Source of the DNA: Bacteroides sp.
GTDB taxonomy: Bacteria; Bacteroidota; Bacteroidia; Bacteroidales; Bacteroidaceae
Direction: 5' to 3'
Assembly: GCA_019416685.1 (NCBI GenBank)
Contig: DXWV01000041.1
Coordinates: forward strand, 1 to 30,917
Length of the DNA: 30,917 bases
In this document: in pieces, positions 17,090-24,689 of the stretch
Layout of the letters: each line of letters starts with the position of its first letter
Position numbering within the stretch: position 1 is the stretch's first letter
The notes under the pieces: model-generated
Seen by the model: only the letters and a program-made list of their open reading frames with translations
What the model was told of the DNA's origin: nothing
Database searches by the model: none
Program-made: the position numbers and the translations under genes

Positions 17090-18195
17090 AGGCTTTCGAT
17101 CACATATTTCATTTGTGTTTTCCATGATAATTTTTCGAGTATTGACGTTCGTATTTCTTTCGGAGTTAATACTATAGAGTGGTAGAAATCTACGATTTTC
17201 TGTATGTCCAGTGGTGATTCATCGGCAGGAATTTTCATTACATATGGCATCTCTTCAAAATCATCGTCTATTTCGGAGTAAACGAATGGGATTCCTCGTG
17301 CTGCATACTCGCGGTTTTTCAGTGAGCGGAGATGAGTGATTCCGCTCCGGTGGCGTGCTAAACTTCCAATACCCATCTGGCATTGATCAAATACCTCATC
17401 GAGTGCATCACCAAAGAGAGGACCGTGAAAAAGAACCGATTCTTCCAGATGATTCTCTGTTACCAGCTGATGATATTCGTCCATAACAGCAGGGATACCT
17501 TGTCCCACAATGTGTAGTACGACATTCTGGCGGAGAGGAGTTTGTGCTGCCATCCCACGGATAGCACGGTCAAATCCATGCCATGGATGAATCGTTGCTA
17601 CGGCTATAAGATGTTGTTTGCCATCTTCCGGGCGTGAGTCTGCTTTCATAGGTACGGCATCAAAGTCTATTCCGTTTGCTATACGAATCGTAGGGCGACC
17701 GAAAATTGTTTTATGATTTGAGAAAGTTACTATTTTGTCAATGTACATCGCCATAAAACGGCGTAGACACTTGTCCATAAAGATGACACGTTGGTATCCG
17801 AAAGATAACCCCTTGTACTCCTGATCATATGGATAAGTCGGAATTTCCATCACTATCCCACACCCCATTTTTTTCAACTTCCGGAGCAGGTTGATAAAAA
17901 AAGGGGTAGTGTTGTGGTCACTACGAATATAGATTTGCTGGATTTCATTTTCATGTACGTACCGGGCAATGCAGTCTAAGCCAGTTCTTTTCAGGATTTT
18001 ACCTTTTATTCCCACACCGTAGTCCTGTAACACGGTGTCGTCTATCATCCGGCATTTCTTCCCATTAGCATCATCAAGCCAGCATACACGTACATCGGCC
18101 CCACAATCGCGTAATGCCTTCACTTGATAACGGATTTTCTTACTGATGCCATTGGCTTCGTCAAATCCGTGAAAAATGAGAAACAATATTTTCAT
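17086..18195 (-). CDS. Glycosyltransferase, GT4-like (GT-B fold)
   Basis: A 369-residue protein with a Rossmann-like start MKILFLIFHGFDEANGISKKI, then RIANGIDFDAVPM at the domain junction and a donor domain with LIAVATIHPWHGFDRAI, LHIVGQG, VLFHGPLFGDALDEVFDQC and GIGSLARHRSG, closing with SLKNREYAARGIPFVYSE. The usual E-x7-E is replaced by a K-x-REYAARGIPFV arrangement, seen in divergent GT4 and GT1-like members. It overlaps the downstream GT4 by four bases and follows the flippase gene with a 28-base gap. The sugar is unknown. Confidence 0.83.
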   Translation of the reverse strand: MKILFLIFHGFDEANGISKKIRYQVKALRDCGADVRVCWLDDANGKKCRMIDDTVLQDYGVGIKGKILKRTGLDCIARYVHENEIQQIYIRSDHNTTPFFINLLRKLKKMGCGIVMEIPTYPYDQEYKGLSFGYQRVIFMDKCLRRFMAMYIDKIVTFSNHKTIFGRPTIRIANGIDFDAVPMKADSRPEDGKQHLIAVATIHPWHGFDRAIRGMAAQTPLRQNVVLHIVGQGIPAVMDEYHQLVTENHLEESVLFHGPLFGDALDEVFDQCQMGIGSLARHRSGITHLRSLKNREYAARGIPFVYSEIDDDFEEMPYVMKIPADESPLDIQKIVDFYHSIVLTPKEIRTSILEKLSWKTQMKYVIESL

Positions 18196-18223
18196 TGTTC
18201 GTTTTGTAACTTGTTTGTATCGT

Positions 18224-19684
18224 TTATTTTTTTCTTACTTTCCCAACCAACCCACGTGCTTTTCTTATCAGGTCATATTCGTGTGTGGTCTGTATGTACA
18301 GTCCAAAGATAAGGAAACTTATAATACTTTTCAACAATAGGGTAAAAAAAATGTTCTCCCCTTCTGTAAGATAATGTAGCGGCAGTAGGGCTACAGCGAT
18401 AAGCATGCTCACGATAATGGGTGATACAAATTGCCGCAACAGTGTCCACATGCTTCGTTTGAGCGTGATGCGGTACATCTGCCAGTAGCACTGGATAAAG
18501 TTGATGCAAAATGTAGTGACGATACACCATGCCACTGCTTCGAGCGTGCCAAACCAAAAAATACCCAACAGCATACCACTCACGTTAAGCACGGATGAGA
18601 ACAATCCGCAGATAAACAGGCTGCGCGTATCTCCCGCTGCCTGAAAAATACTTCCGGAAGAGGAGAGGATTATCTGTACACCTACCGAGAGTGTGAGAAT
18701 ACGGAATACGGGTACAGAAGGCAACCACTGGTCACCGAAGATGATAAGCGTAGCTTCCCGAGCAGTGAAGAATAGCAACACACTGAGTGGTATCCCGATG
18801 AAAGCGAGCAGATGCATAATACGCTCATAGGCAGAGCCGAGGCGTTGCAAATCGTTCTGGTAATCGCTGAAAATGGGATGCATTACGGGTGTAATCACTT
18901 GCGTGATATTTTGAAGAGGGAGCATCATTAACCGGTAGGACTTCTCATAATAGCCCAGTTGTGACATACCCATATACTTGCCAATCAGAAGCTTGTCGAG
19001 ATTTCTGCTGAAGTAGTTGATGACGTTGAACAGGAACTGATAGGCAGAGTAGGAAAATATTTTGCGAATGGCTTTCAGTCCTAGTGTCAGTGAAGCACGC
19101 TGCGGATAGCGCTTGATTGATATGCCGAATATCAGTATGCTCGAAAGAATAGGGCTAATAATTAATGCATATAAACCGGCACCGCTCAGAGCTGCGACGA
19201 CTGCTGTCGCACCACTTGCTGCTTGTATGCCAAAGCTACGCAGGGCGATGAATTTAAACTCTTTGTTTTTATAAAACAGTGCATTGGGCACTATGTTGGC
19301 AGAGGCAAAGAAGAGGTTGATGCAGAGCAACTGGCACAAGGTGCACAGGATAGGGCTGTCATAGTAGGCGGCAATGAGCCACGAGACAGCAAAGAAGAGT
19401 ATGGATAGTCCTATTCCCATCCAGAGGGTGAACGAAAAAATGTCCGACAGTTCATGTTCAGTCAGTGTTTTATCTTGTATAATGGCAGGAGAGATGCCCA
19501 TATCGGTGAAGATACCAAAGAAGGCGATGATGACTGTGGCGATGGCGACTATACCAAAATCGTCTGGTGAGAGGAGGCGTGCTAACACTCCGGCCACCAC
19601 AAGAGAAATTATGATTCCGCTGTATTTGGCGAGGGCAGTGTAAAATACGCCGGAGAAAAGCTGTTGTTTGAGATTACTTACCAT
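18224..19684 (-). CDS. wzx: Wzx-type oligosaccharide flippase (MOP superfamily, PST family)
   Basis: A 486-residue polytopic inner-membrane protein with about 12-14 predicted segments. The N-terminal region (LFSGVFYTALAKYSGIIISLVVAGVLARLLSPDDFGIVAIATVI) is the typical polysaccharide-synthase domain start, and the central NRNLDKLLIGK-like stretch (FSRNLDKLLIGKYMG) with LGYYEKSYRLMMLP is characteristic of WzxC-like exporters. It would move the lipid-linked repeat unit from the cytoplasmic to the periplasmic face for polymerisation by the Wzy-like protein encoded in block 1. The gene follows the 19693-20772 glycosyltransferase with an eight-base gap. The symbol follows function; serotype-specific naming is not possible. 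Confidence 0.9.
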   Translation of the reverse strand: MVSNLKQQLFSGVFYTALAKYSGIIISLVVAGVLARLLSPDDFGIVAIATVIIAFFGIFTDMGISPAIIQDKTLTEHELSDIFSFTLWMGIGLSILFFAVSWLIAAYYDSPILCTLCQLLCINLFFASANIVPNALFYKNKEFKFIALRSFGIQAASGATAVVAALSGAGLYALIISPILSSILIFGISIKRYPQRASLTLGLKAIRKIFSYSAYQFLFNVINYFSRNLDKLLIGKYMGMSQLGYYEKSYRLMMLPLQNITQVITPVMHPIFSDYQNDLQRLGSAYERIMHLLAFIGIPLSVLLFFTAREATLIIFGDQWLPSVPVFRILTLSVGVQIILSSSGSIFQAAGDTRSLFICGLFSSVLNVSGMLLGIFWFGTLEAVAWCIVTTFCINFIQCYWQMYRITLKRSMWTLLRQFVSPIIVSMLIAVALLPLHYLTEGENIFFTLLLKSIISFLIFGLYIQTTHEYDLIRKARGLVGKVRKK

Positions 19685-19692
19685 GAAGAGGA

Positions 19693-20772
19693 TTATAAAT
19701 CAAAATTCAAAACCGATTGGTACGCGTTTGCATATGCGTTTGCAACTGTGTTAAGACCCATTTGTTGTTTTGCAAAGTAATAATTATCTTCACCTTTACC
19801 TTGTTCACAAAGTTGCTTTGCCTGCTTCAGGGAATTTACTATACTGTTGACATCATCAGGAATGAATATCGGATTCTCTGTCTCATGAAGCAATTCACCT
19901 ACATTTCCTATATTGGGGCCTATTACGACCTTCCTGAACAAAAATGCTAAAGGAATATTACCGGAGTTTAATATCTTTTTCCGTTGTACAAATATTACAT
20001 CTGATGCTGCAATATAATATGGGAGTTCATCATTTTCTATGAGCTCTTCACTTGCCCCGGCTTTGACACCTCTTAATCTTAAAAAAAGAGGAGCGAGATA
20101 ATACCCGGTAAAAGAGAGGAACCGTTTTAGTATATCTTGTTGTCTGGGATGCTTGGAAAACGGAAGCATTCGTGGAGCCAGCAAGAATTTATTTTTATTC
20201 CGGAAACGTAAATAGCTATTTAGCACCATCTTGATTTCTTCATGGTTGCGAAACTTTCCAAATGCGGTAATAACAAACCTATTTTTAGGGATTCCTATCC
20301 GGACACGTGCCTCTTCGCGTGTTATGCTTTCGTTATATGTGTTTTCGTAAATATGGTGTGGTATGATAGTATTTTGGCTATCGGGGTAATTTTGTTTGAA
20401 TTCTTCTAGACTGTATTTACCCATATGCACCACTAAATCACTACATGATTCTATTATTTCGTATGCTTGTTTAATGACCGGATTGCTGTAATGGGGACAA
20501 CTGTTGTGGCGAGTATAGACCAATTTGGTTCCTGCGGCCTTGAAATGTGCAATACGCTGTTTAAGACACTCTACAACAGATGCATCTGCACAATTCCATC
20601 CCACGACTTCTTCAGGCCATTGAAAATGGACAATGTCATATCTATCATCGTTCTCCCAGAAGTCACGGCAAGAACAATGTATATCGATTTTTAATTTGTA
20701 AATGGCCTGACAAAGGACGTGGACAAATAGGTTGTCGGCGTCATTTTCCCTGAAAACTAGTAATGCTTTCAT
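19693..20772 (-). CDS. GT-B fold glycosyltransferase, first gene of block 2
   Basis: A 359-residue protein. MKALLVFRENDADNLFVHVLC begins a Rossmann fold; YDIVHFQWPEEVVGW and LVYTRHNSCPHYS are typical of acceptor domains in GT4/mannosyltransferase-like enzymes. The donor domain starts near RFVITAFGKFRNHEEIKMVL and includes ELPYYIAASDVIFVQRKKILNSGNIPLAFLFRKVVIGPNIGNVGELL, where Asn-Ser-Gly-Asn replaces the usual E-x7-E start. It is the first gene after the 484-base regulatory gap, with a -7 box 54-61 bases upstream, so it opens the second transcription block. Sugar unknown. Confidence 0.78.
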   Translation of the reverse strand: MKALLVFRENDADNLFVHVLCQAIYKLKIDIHCSCRDFWENDDRYDIVHFQWPEEVVGWNCADASVVECLKQRIAHFKAAGTKLVYTRHNSCPHYSNPVIKQAYEIIESCSDLVVHMGKYSLEEFKQNYPDSQNTIIPHHIYENTYNESITREEARVRIGIPKNRFVITAFGKFRNHEEIKMVLNSYLRFRNKNKFLLAPRMLPFSKHPRQQDILKRFLSFTGYYLAPLFLRLRGVKAGASEELIENDELPYYIAASDVIFVQRKKILNSGNIPLAFLFRKVVIGPNIGNVGELLHETENPIFIPDDVNSIVNSLKQAKQLCEQGKGEDNYYFAKQQMGLNTVANAYANAYQSVLNFDL

Positions 20773-20825
20773 TGTTTTTCTATCATGTTTTGTTCGTTTG
20801 GTACATGTGTATTTTAGAATAAGGA

Positions 20826-20833
20826 CAAAAATA
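20826..20833 (-). promoter_or_regulatory. Promoter of glycan block 2 (-7 box)
   Basis: The minus strand reads TATTTTTG, matching TAnnTTTG. Nineteen bases upstream (plus-strand 20853-20855) is TTG, in register with the Bacteroides -33 element TTTG. Transcription would start around 20820 and give a leader of roughly 45-50 bases before the ATG at 20772. Confidence 0.6.
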
Positions 20834-20862
20834 CATAAAAAAACAGTAGTATCAATGATTTG

Positions 20863-20889
20863 CTGATAGAATTAATTTCTTTCTATCAG
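20863..20889. promoter_or_regulatory. 9-bp dyad just upstream of the block 2 promoter
   Basis: CTGATAGAA (20863-20871) and TTCTATCAG (20881-20889) are perfect inverted repeats separated by nine bases. The dyad begins eight bases upstream of the -33 position of the block 2 promoter, a place where activators commonly bind. A hairpin in an antisense transcript is the alternative. Confidence 0.5.
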
Positions 20890-20905
20890 TTGAAGTGACG
20901 GACAG

Positions 20906-20988
20906 AGTACGTATTTAATTATGTGTTAATTAGTATACTTTACCTATAAAAAGTACGTACTTTTATGTGCATAAAGTACGTATTTTTG
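20906..20988. repeat. Array of AAGTACGTACTT-like palindromes
   Basis: A perfect 12-base palindrome AAGTACGTACTT (20951-20962) is flanked by AGTACGTATTT (20906-20916) and AAAGTACGTATTTTTG (20973-20988). The centres are at about 20910, 20956 and 20979, spacings of 46 and 23. A weaker AGTATACT (20932-20939, centre 20935) fills the wider gap. The third copy ends in TATTTTTG, a plus-strand match to the -7 consensus. The array is about 75-160 bases upstream of the block 2 promoter. Confidence 0.6.
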
Positions 20989-21256
20989 TAAACATAAAAA
21001 TAGTAGTTTATTAACTCTGTTAATAATGTTAATTCTCCATTGAGTCGTTTCACCATTTAATATACCTATTTAATAATTATTCTCATGTCATCTGCACCCC
21101 CGGTCTTTGTTCGATCTGAATAGAAATAAGTCTATTTTTCTCTAAAGGGAGCACAGGGTAATAACCCTATAACTTTATAAACTCTGTGTACTATGGTGAA
21201 ACGTTCGCTTTTAATATAATCGCCTGAGTTATCGCGATCATGCTGCATAGTACTTT

Positions 21257-22444
21257 TCAATTTTCACATCTTCCTTTATTCCCGTGTTCTGTATGTATAA
21301 ACTTCTTATTTGCTCCTTTCAATTTGAACAGATTGCTTATCATGATGAGTGCCAATGTCGGTATTCTTATGAGAGCTTTCAAAAGTCTGGTAGTCATCAG
21401 TTCTGGAGGCACAGGAACAACCATCGCTATTATCTGTACAAACGAAAGAACCCACCACTTTACACTCATTGAAGGATTAACTATCGTAACCACTAATGTA
21501 AACCCAAAGACAGCTGCCAGTTGTACCAGTCGTGGCGGAAGCATCCACTGTAATATTTTATCACAATAATCGTAGTTACCTTGCATCAACGCCTTCGGAA
21601 AATCAGGCAATGATGTGCGCAAAGCACCAAACTGGGCGGCTATCCAACGCCGACGTTGATTGCTGATGGCTTCCTGCCGTTGTGTTTTCTCATCGTATAC
21701 AGGCAGATCGGATATATAGGCAATGTGTCCGTGGTTCTCTTTCAGTATCAATGCTTCCAACTCTTTGTCCTCACCTGCTGTTTTCAGTTGTAACACATAA
21801 CGGCGGAAATTTTTTTCAGCTATTACCATTCCTGAACCGGATAGAGCAGCAGAGAGACGTACAGCATTGTGCCCGCTACGGAAGAATGCGTTGTTGATTT
21901 CCTCACTCACAGCATCGAGCAGTGCGATATTAGTAGTGAGATTTTTACTGGTGCGGTGTGCCTGCAAAGCGATGAAACCTTGTGTGTAAACTTGATTAAT
22001 ACGGGTGAGAAAGGAAGGAACGGTAGTATTGTCAGCATCCATTATAACGATCGCATCGTACTTTTCGGCCGGTGTTTCATGCATGGCGAGTTTCATTGCT
22101 TTCGCTTTTGAGCTATTCGTATAAGTAGTTTCCAATACTGTTACTCCAAGTCTACGCAAGGTATCATTTGTTTGTGGTTGCATATGGTCAGAAATAACGA
22201 GGACATCATAGAGTTCTGCAGGATAGTCCTGTTCCAGAAAACTAGTGGCAGAGTCTACAATGACACGATCTTCTTTGTAGGCGGGAAAAAGTACGAGGAA
22301 GCGGCATTGTTTCTGCGGTCTGAATTTTTTGTCAATGAAGTGCGACTGGAAACGCGAAGCAATGGCAAAGAAAAAAAGATAGCCAACACACAGTGCCAGT
22401 GAAATGAAGAGTATCCAGTCAATAAAAGTAATCAGAATATCCAT
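21257..22444 (-). CDS. Membrane GT2 glycosyltransferase with processive-synthase motifs
   Basis: A 395-residue enzyme with an N-terminal membrane segment (about 8-30), GT-A domain (about 47-280) and two or three C-terminal membrane segments (about 300-375). It carries the synthase motif set D, DxD, ED, QxxRW: LVISDHMQ, IMDADNT (DAD 136-138), GEDKELE (Glu225-Asp226) and SNQRRRWIAA (263-267). This set is typical of cellulose, hyaluronan and poly-GlcNAc synthase relatives. It is the last gene of block 1, overlapping the previous GT2 gene by 13 bases. Whether it makes a chain alone or contributes to the Wzx/Wzy unit cannot be decided from sequence. Confidence 0.88.
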   Translation of the reverse strand: MDILITFIDWILFISLALCVGYLFFFAIASRFQSHFIDKKFRPQKQCRFLVLFPAYKEDRVIVDSATSFLEQDYPAELYDVLVISDHMQPQTNDTLRRLGVTVLETTYTNSSKAKAMKLAMHETPAEKYDAIVIMDADNTTVPSFLTRINQVYTQGFIALQAHRTSKNLTTNIALLDAVSEEINNAFFRSGHNAVRLSAALSGSGMVIAEKNFRRYVLQLKTAGEDKELEALILKENHGHIAYISDLPVYDEKTQRQEAISNQRRRWIAAQFGALRTSLPDFPKALMQGNYDYCDKILQWMLPPRLVQLAAVFGFTLVVTIVNPSMSVKWWVLSFVQIIAMVVPVPPELMTTRLLKALIRIPTLALIMISNLFKLKGANKKFIHTEHGNKGRCEN

Positions 22445-23346
22445 GTGTCATTTTTTTTATTTGGTAAAGAAAAGAAAGCAAACACACCTTTCCAAACGGC
22501 CAATATCAGATCTGTACGATGTTTGAAAAGATGAACGAGACTATTTTTGGCGGCTGCTATTGTTATCTGATAGAATATCGACAGTAAACAATGCATCCCT
22601 GTGAGATTACGCCAGGCATAGAGCAGGCGGTTGCGCGTAAGATAGAATGTACGCAGAGGGCTTTGCTGTCCGGTGCTTTGGCTTTCTTTATGGAAGATGG
22701 TACAACGAGGCTCGTACCATAGCGTATATCCGGCACGGGTCATGGCAGTGCACCAGTCCAGCTCTTCATAATAGAGGAAATAGATCTCGGGCATAGGTCC
22801 CACGCGGTCTATAACTTCGTGTTTGATAAGCATAGCAGCTCCATGTAGATAAGGACTGAGGCGAGGAGTTTCAAAACTACCATCATCCGGATGCCCCATA
22901 CCGATGGCCTCATTGCGCATTGTTATACTGCCCAGTTGCGTATATCCGGCAAATTGGATGTGTTGTGGTGGAAAGGCAAATCGTATCTTAGGGGATACAG
23001 CTCCGATTAAGGGATCGCTTTCCAGCCGATCGATAAGTGCTTGTATTCCGTCTGATTCAAAATAGGTGTCATTGTTGATAATGAACAGGTACCTGCCTCT
23101 GGCTATTTTTAATCCCAGGTTATTACCTCCGGAGAAACCCAGATTCTGATGGCTACGTACAGTGACTACGGTAGGGTAGTGTGTTTTTATAATTGCTGTT
23201 TCGTCTTCGCGGGAAGCATTATCCACAACGATGATTTCATAGGATGTTGAGTGAATAGTCTTATGGATAGACTCAATAAGTGCACATGTATCTGCTATAC
23301 CATTATAGCAGACTGTGATGAATGATAGTAAAGGAGTGTTATTCAT
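22432..23346 (-). CDS. Glycosyltransferase, GT2 family (WbbL/rhamnosyltransferase-like)
   Basis: A 304-residue enzyme. LLSFITVCYNGIADTCALIESI opens the GT-A fold; IIVVDNASREDET, NLGFSGGNNLGLKIARGRYLFIINNDTYF (NND at 91-93 in place of DxD) and IYFLYYEELDWCTAMTRAGY are strongly characteristic of the WbbL-like rhamnosyltransferase subgroup. One weak hydrophobic stretch is near residues 255-270. It starts five bases after the polymerase gene ends and overlaps the next gene by 13 bases. Rhamnose or a similar deoxysugar is a reasonable guess from the subgroup only. Confidence 0.88.
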   Translation of the reverse strand: MNNTPLLSFITVCYNGIADTCALIESIHKTIHSTSYEIIVVDNASREDETAIIKTHYPTVVTVRSHQNLGFSGGNNLGLKIARGRYLFIINNDTYFESDGIQALIDRLESDPLIGAVSPKIRFAFPPQHIQFAGYTQLGSITMRNEAIGMGHPDDGSFETPRLSPYLHGAAMLIKHEVIDRVGPMPEIYFLYYEELDWCTAMTRAGYTLWYEPRCTIFHKESQSTGQQSPLRTFYLTRNRLLYAWRNLTGMHCLLSIFYQITIAAAKNSLVHLFKHRTDLILAVWKGVFAFFSLPNKKNDTWIF

Positions 23347-23351
23347 ACTTA

Positions 23352-24689
23352 TTAGAACTGTTGTTCTTTTTCTTTTTTTCTTCTCTCTCTCTCTTCTTCT
23401 TGCATAGTTTGATCTATGTATGGGCCGGCAAAACAGAGGGCAAAACCTGTATAAACCACAATAGAGTTGGGGTATTGCATCACATCATTGGCATAGGCAG
23501 CAGCAAAGAAGCCGGCATTCATACAAAGCCATGCAGCAAGCAAGCCGCGCAAACGTTTATTCTTGATTTTGAATAACAATATCCATGCACACCAGGCAAA
23601 AAGTACACCATGTGCTGCAAGATAAAATACCAAACCTACAATTCCAGTTTCCACCCATACGGATACAAGCCAGGAATCGGGTGGATAAGGCATTAATTCT
23701 TTCGGTTCAAAACGTGCTCCTTTGGATAACCCCACACCATAACCAAAGGGACGATCTGCCATAAGCTCTTTCATCATCCTTCTATTTTCTACACGTACTA
23801 AATAAGAGGCATCTTCTGTAGGATGGAAAGCACTTCTCATTTTACGGATATATTGGTTTCCTTCACCTATATTTGTAAAGTTGAAAAAACAAAACACAGT
23901 TATAAGTGTGATAAGACTGATAGTAATACTTTTTACGTTTTTAGAGATAAGTGCATACATTGTCAGTCCGACGAGAGGAATGGCCATCGCAGAGCGGGTA
24001 CCGGAAATACCTACACTATAGGCGGCAGCAATGGCAACAATAGCAAAATATATTTTCATCCATTTAGGGTGAACTAATAGAGCCGATATAGCAAAGACTG
24101 TGAGTCCCATAGCAGAATGTACTCCATAATTGGCTGCATCTGAAAAGAAAGAAAAATAGCGTATTCCTGACCAGATAATATGTGTACGATAACCTCCCAT
24201 TGTATAGAGGAAATAAAGCTCTTGCTGGTTGAATCCATGATTTTTTTGCCAGTAACCTTTCATGGAAGCTATCAATATAAATACAGACCATATAAATAAC
24301 AACCATTCTATTCCTTTACGGTCGCGAATCGCAACAGGTACCAGCATAGCCATAGCAATAGGATAAATTGCATAGTGAGTTATACTGATGTTCCAGGCTT
24401 CTTGTACATTATTGGGGTTCCCGATCTCCAAAAGACAGAATACACCGATAAAGATAAAAATCCCTGTCATTCCATTGCGAATTCTTGATAAATCAAAGTT
24501 CTGAGAAGAACAGTTCGACAATATAAATGGGGTCATCAATAATACCAGCAGAGAGGTTGATATTCCTGTCTTGATATTGACAAACATGCCACCTGCTACC
24601 AGCATAAACTGGAGGGCGAACAGTATATAAAAACTGATAGCCGATCGGTTATCTTCGTATATCTTCTCTTCTTTAGTATTAATCGTCAT
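23352..24689 (-). CDS. O-antigen polymerase/ligase family protein (Wzy-like)
   Basis: A 445-residue polytopic membrane protein with about 10-12 segments and a periplasmic loop (around residues 255-340) carrying RSAFHPTEDASYLVRVENRRMM and RPFGYGVGLSKG, the arrangement seen in the Wzy_C (O-antigen ligase/polymerase) family, where conserved arginines bind the glycan. In this cluster, with Wzx and a Wzc-like partner, polymerisation of flipped repeat units is the likely job; ligation is the alternative. It overlaps the Wzc-like gene by 11 bases. The last 15 residues are nearly all Glu, Arg and Lys, encoded by a 38-base pure purine run on the coding strand (23401-23364). Confidence 0.85.
   Translation of the reverse strand: MTINTKEEKIYEDNRSAISFYILFALQFMLVAGGMFVNIKTGISTSLLVLLMTPFILSNCSSQNFDLSRIRNGMTGIFIFIGVFCLLEIGNPNNVQEAWNISITHYAIYPIAMAMLVPVAIRDRKGIEWLLFIWSVFILIASMKGYWQKNHGFNQQELYFLYTMGGYRTHIIWSGIRYFSFFSDAANYGVHSAMGLTVFAISALLVHPKWMKIYFAIVAIAAAYSVGISGTRSAMAIPLVGLTMYALISKNVKSITISLITLITVFCFFNFTNIGEGNQYIRKMRSAFHPTEDASYLVRVENRRMMKELMADRPFGYGVGLSKGARFEPKELMPYPPDSWLVSVWVETGIVGLVFYLAAHGVLFAWCAWILLFKIKNKRLRGLLAAWLCMNAGFFAAAYANDVMQYPNSIVVYTGFALCFAGPYIDQTMQEEERERRKKEKEQQF
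23364..23401. repeat. 38-base uninterrupted polypyrimidine/polypurine run
   Basis: On the plus strand every base from 23364 to 23401 is C or T, including a CT dinucleotide stretch around 23382-23392 and a T7 run at 23373-23379. It encodes the charged tail of the Wzy-like protein. Such tracts can slip or form triplex DNA. Confidence 0.7.

Larger units (their letters stand above)
20773..21256. other. 484-base gene-free regulatory island inside the glycan cluster
   Basis: No credible ORF lies here. From left to right it holds the block 2 promoter (20826-20855), a 9-bp dyad (20863-20889), the palindrome array (20906-20988), and an 11-bp inverted repeat CGTTTCACCAT/ATGGTGAAACG (21046-21056 and 21193-21203) enclosing small dyads AATAGA/TCTATT (21119-21136) and AGGG/CCCT near 21155-21168. 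A weak dyad ATCGC/GCGAT (21219-21238) might act as terminator for the GT2 gene ending at 21257. Confidence 0.6.

Noticed and set aside
17090..17125. Upstream ATG extending the GT4 gene by 12 residues
   Set aside because: It would overlap the preceding gene by 40 bases. The ATG at 17089 gives the same four-base ATGA overlap seen at neighbouring junctions.
20906..21203. Mpi-type invertible promoter as in B. fragilis capsule loci
   Set aside because: The palindromes do not match ARACGTWCGT, the strong outer copies are in direct orientation, and the segment between the 11-bp inverted repeats contains no TAnnTTTG box on either strand.
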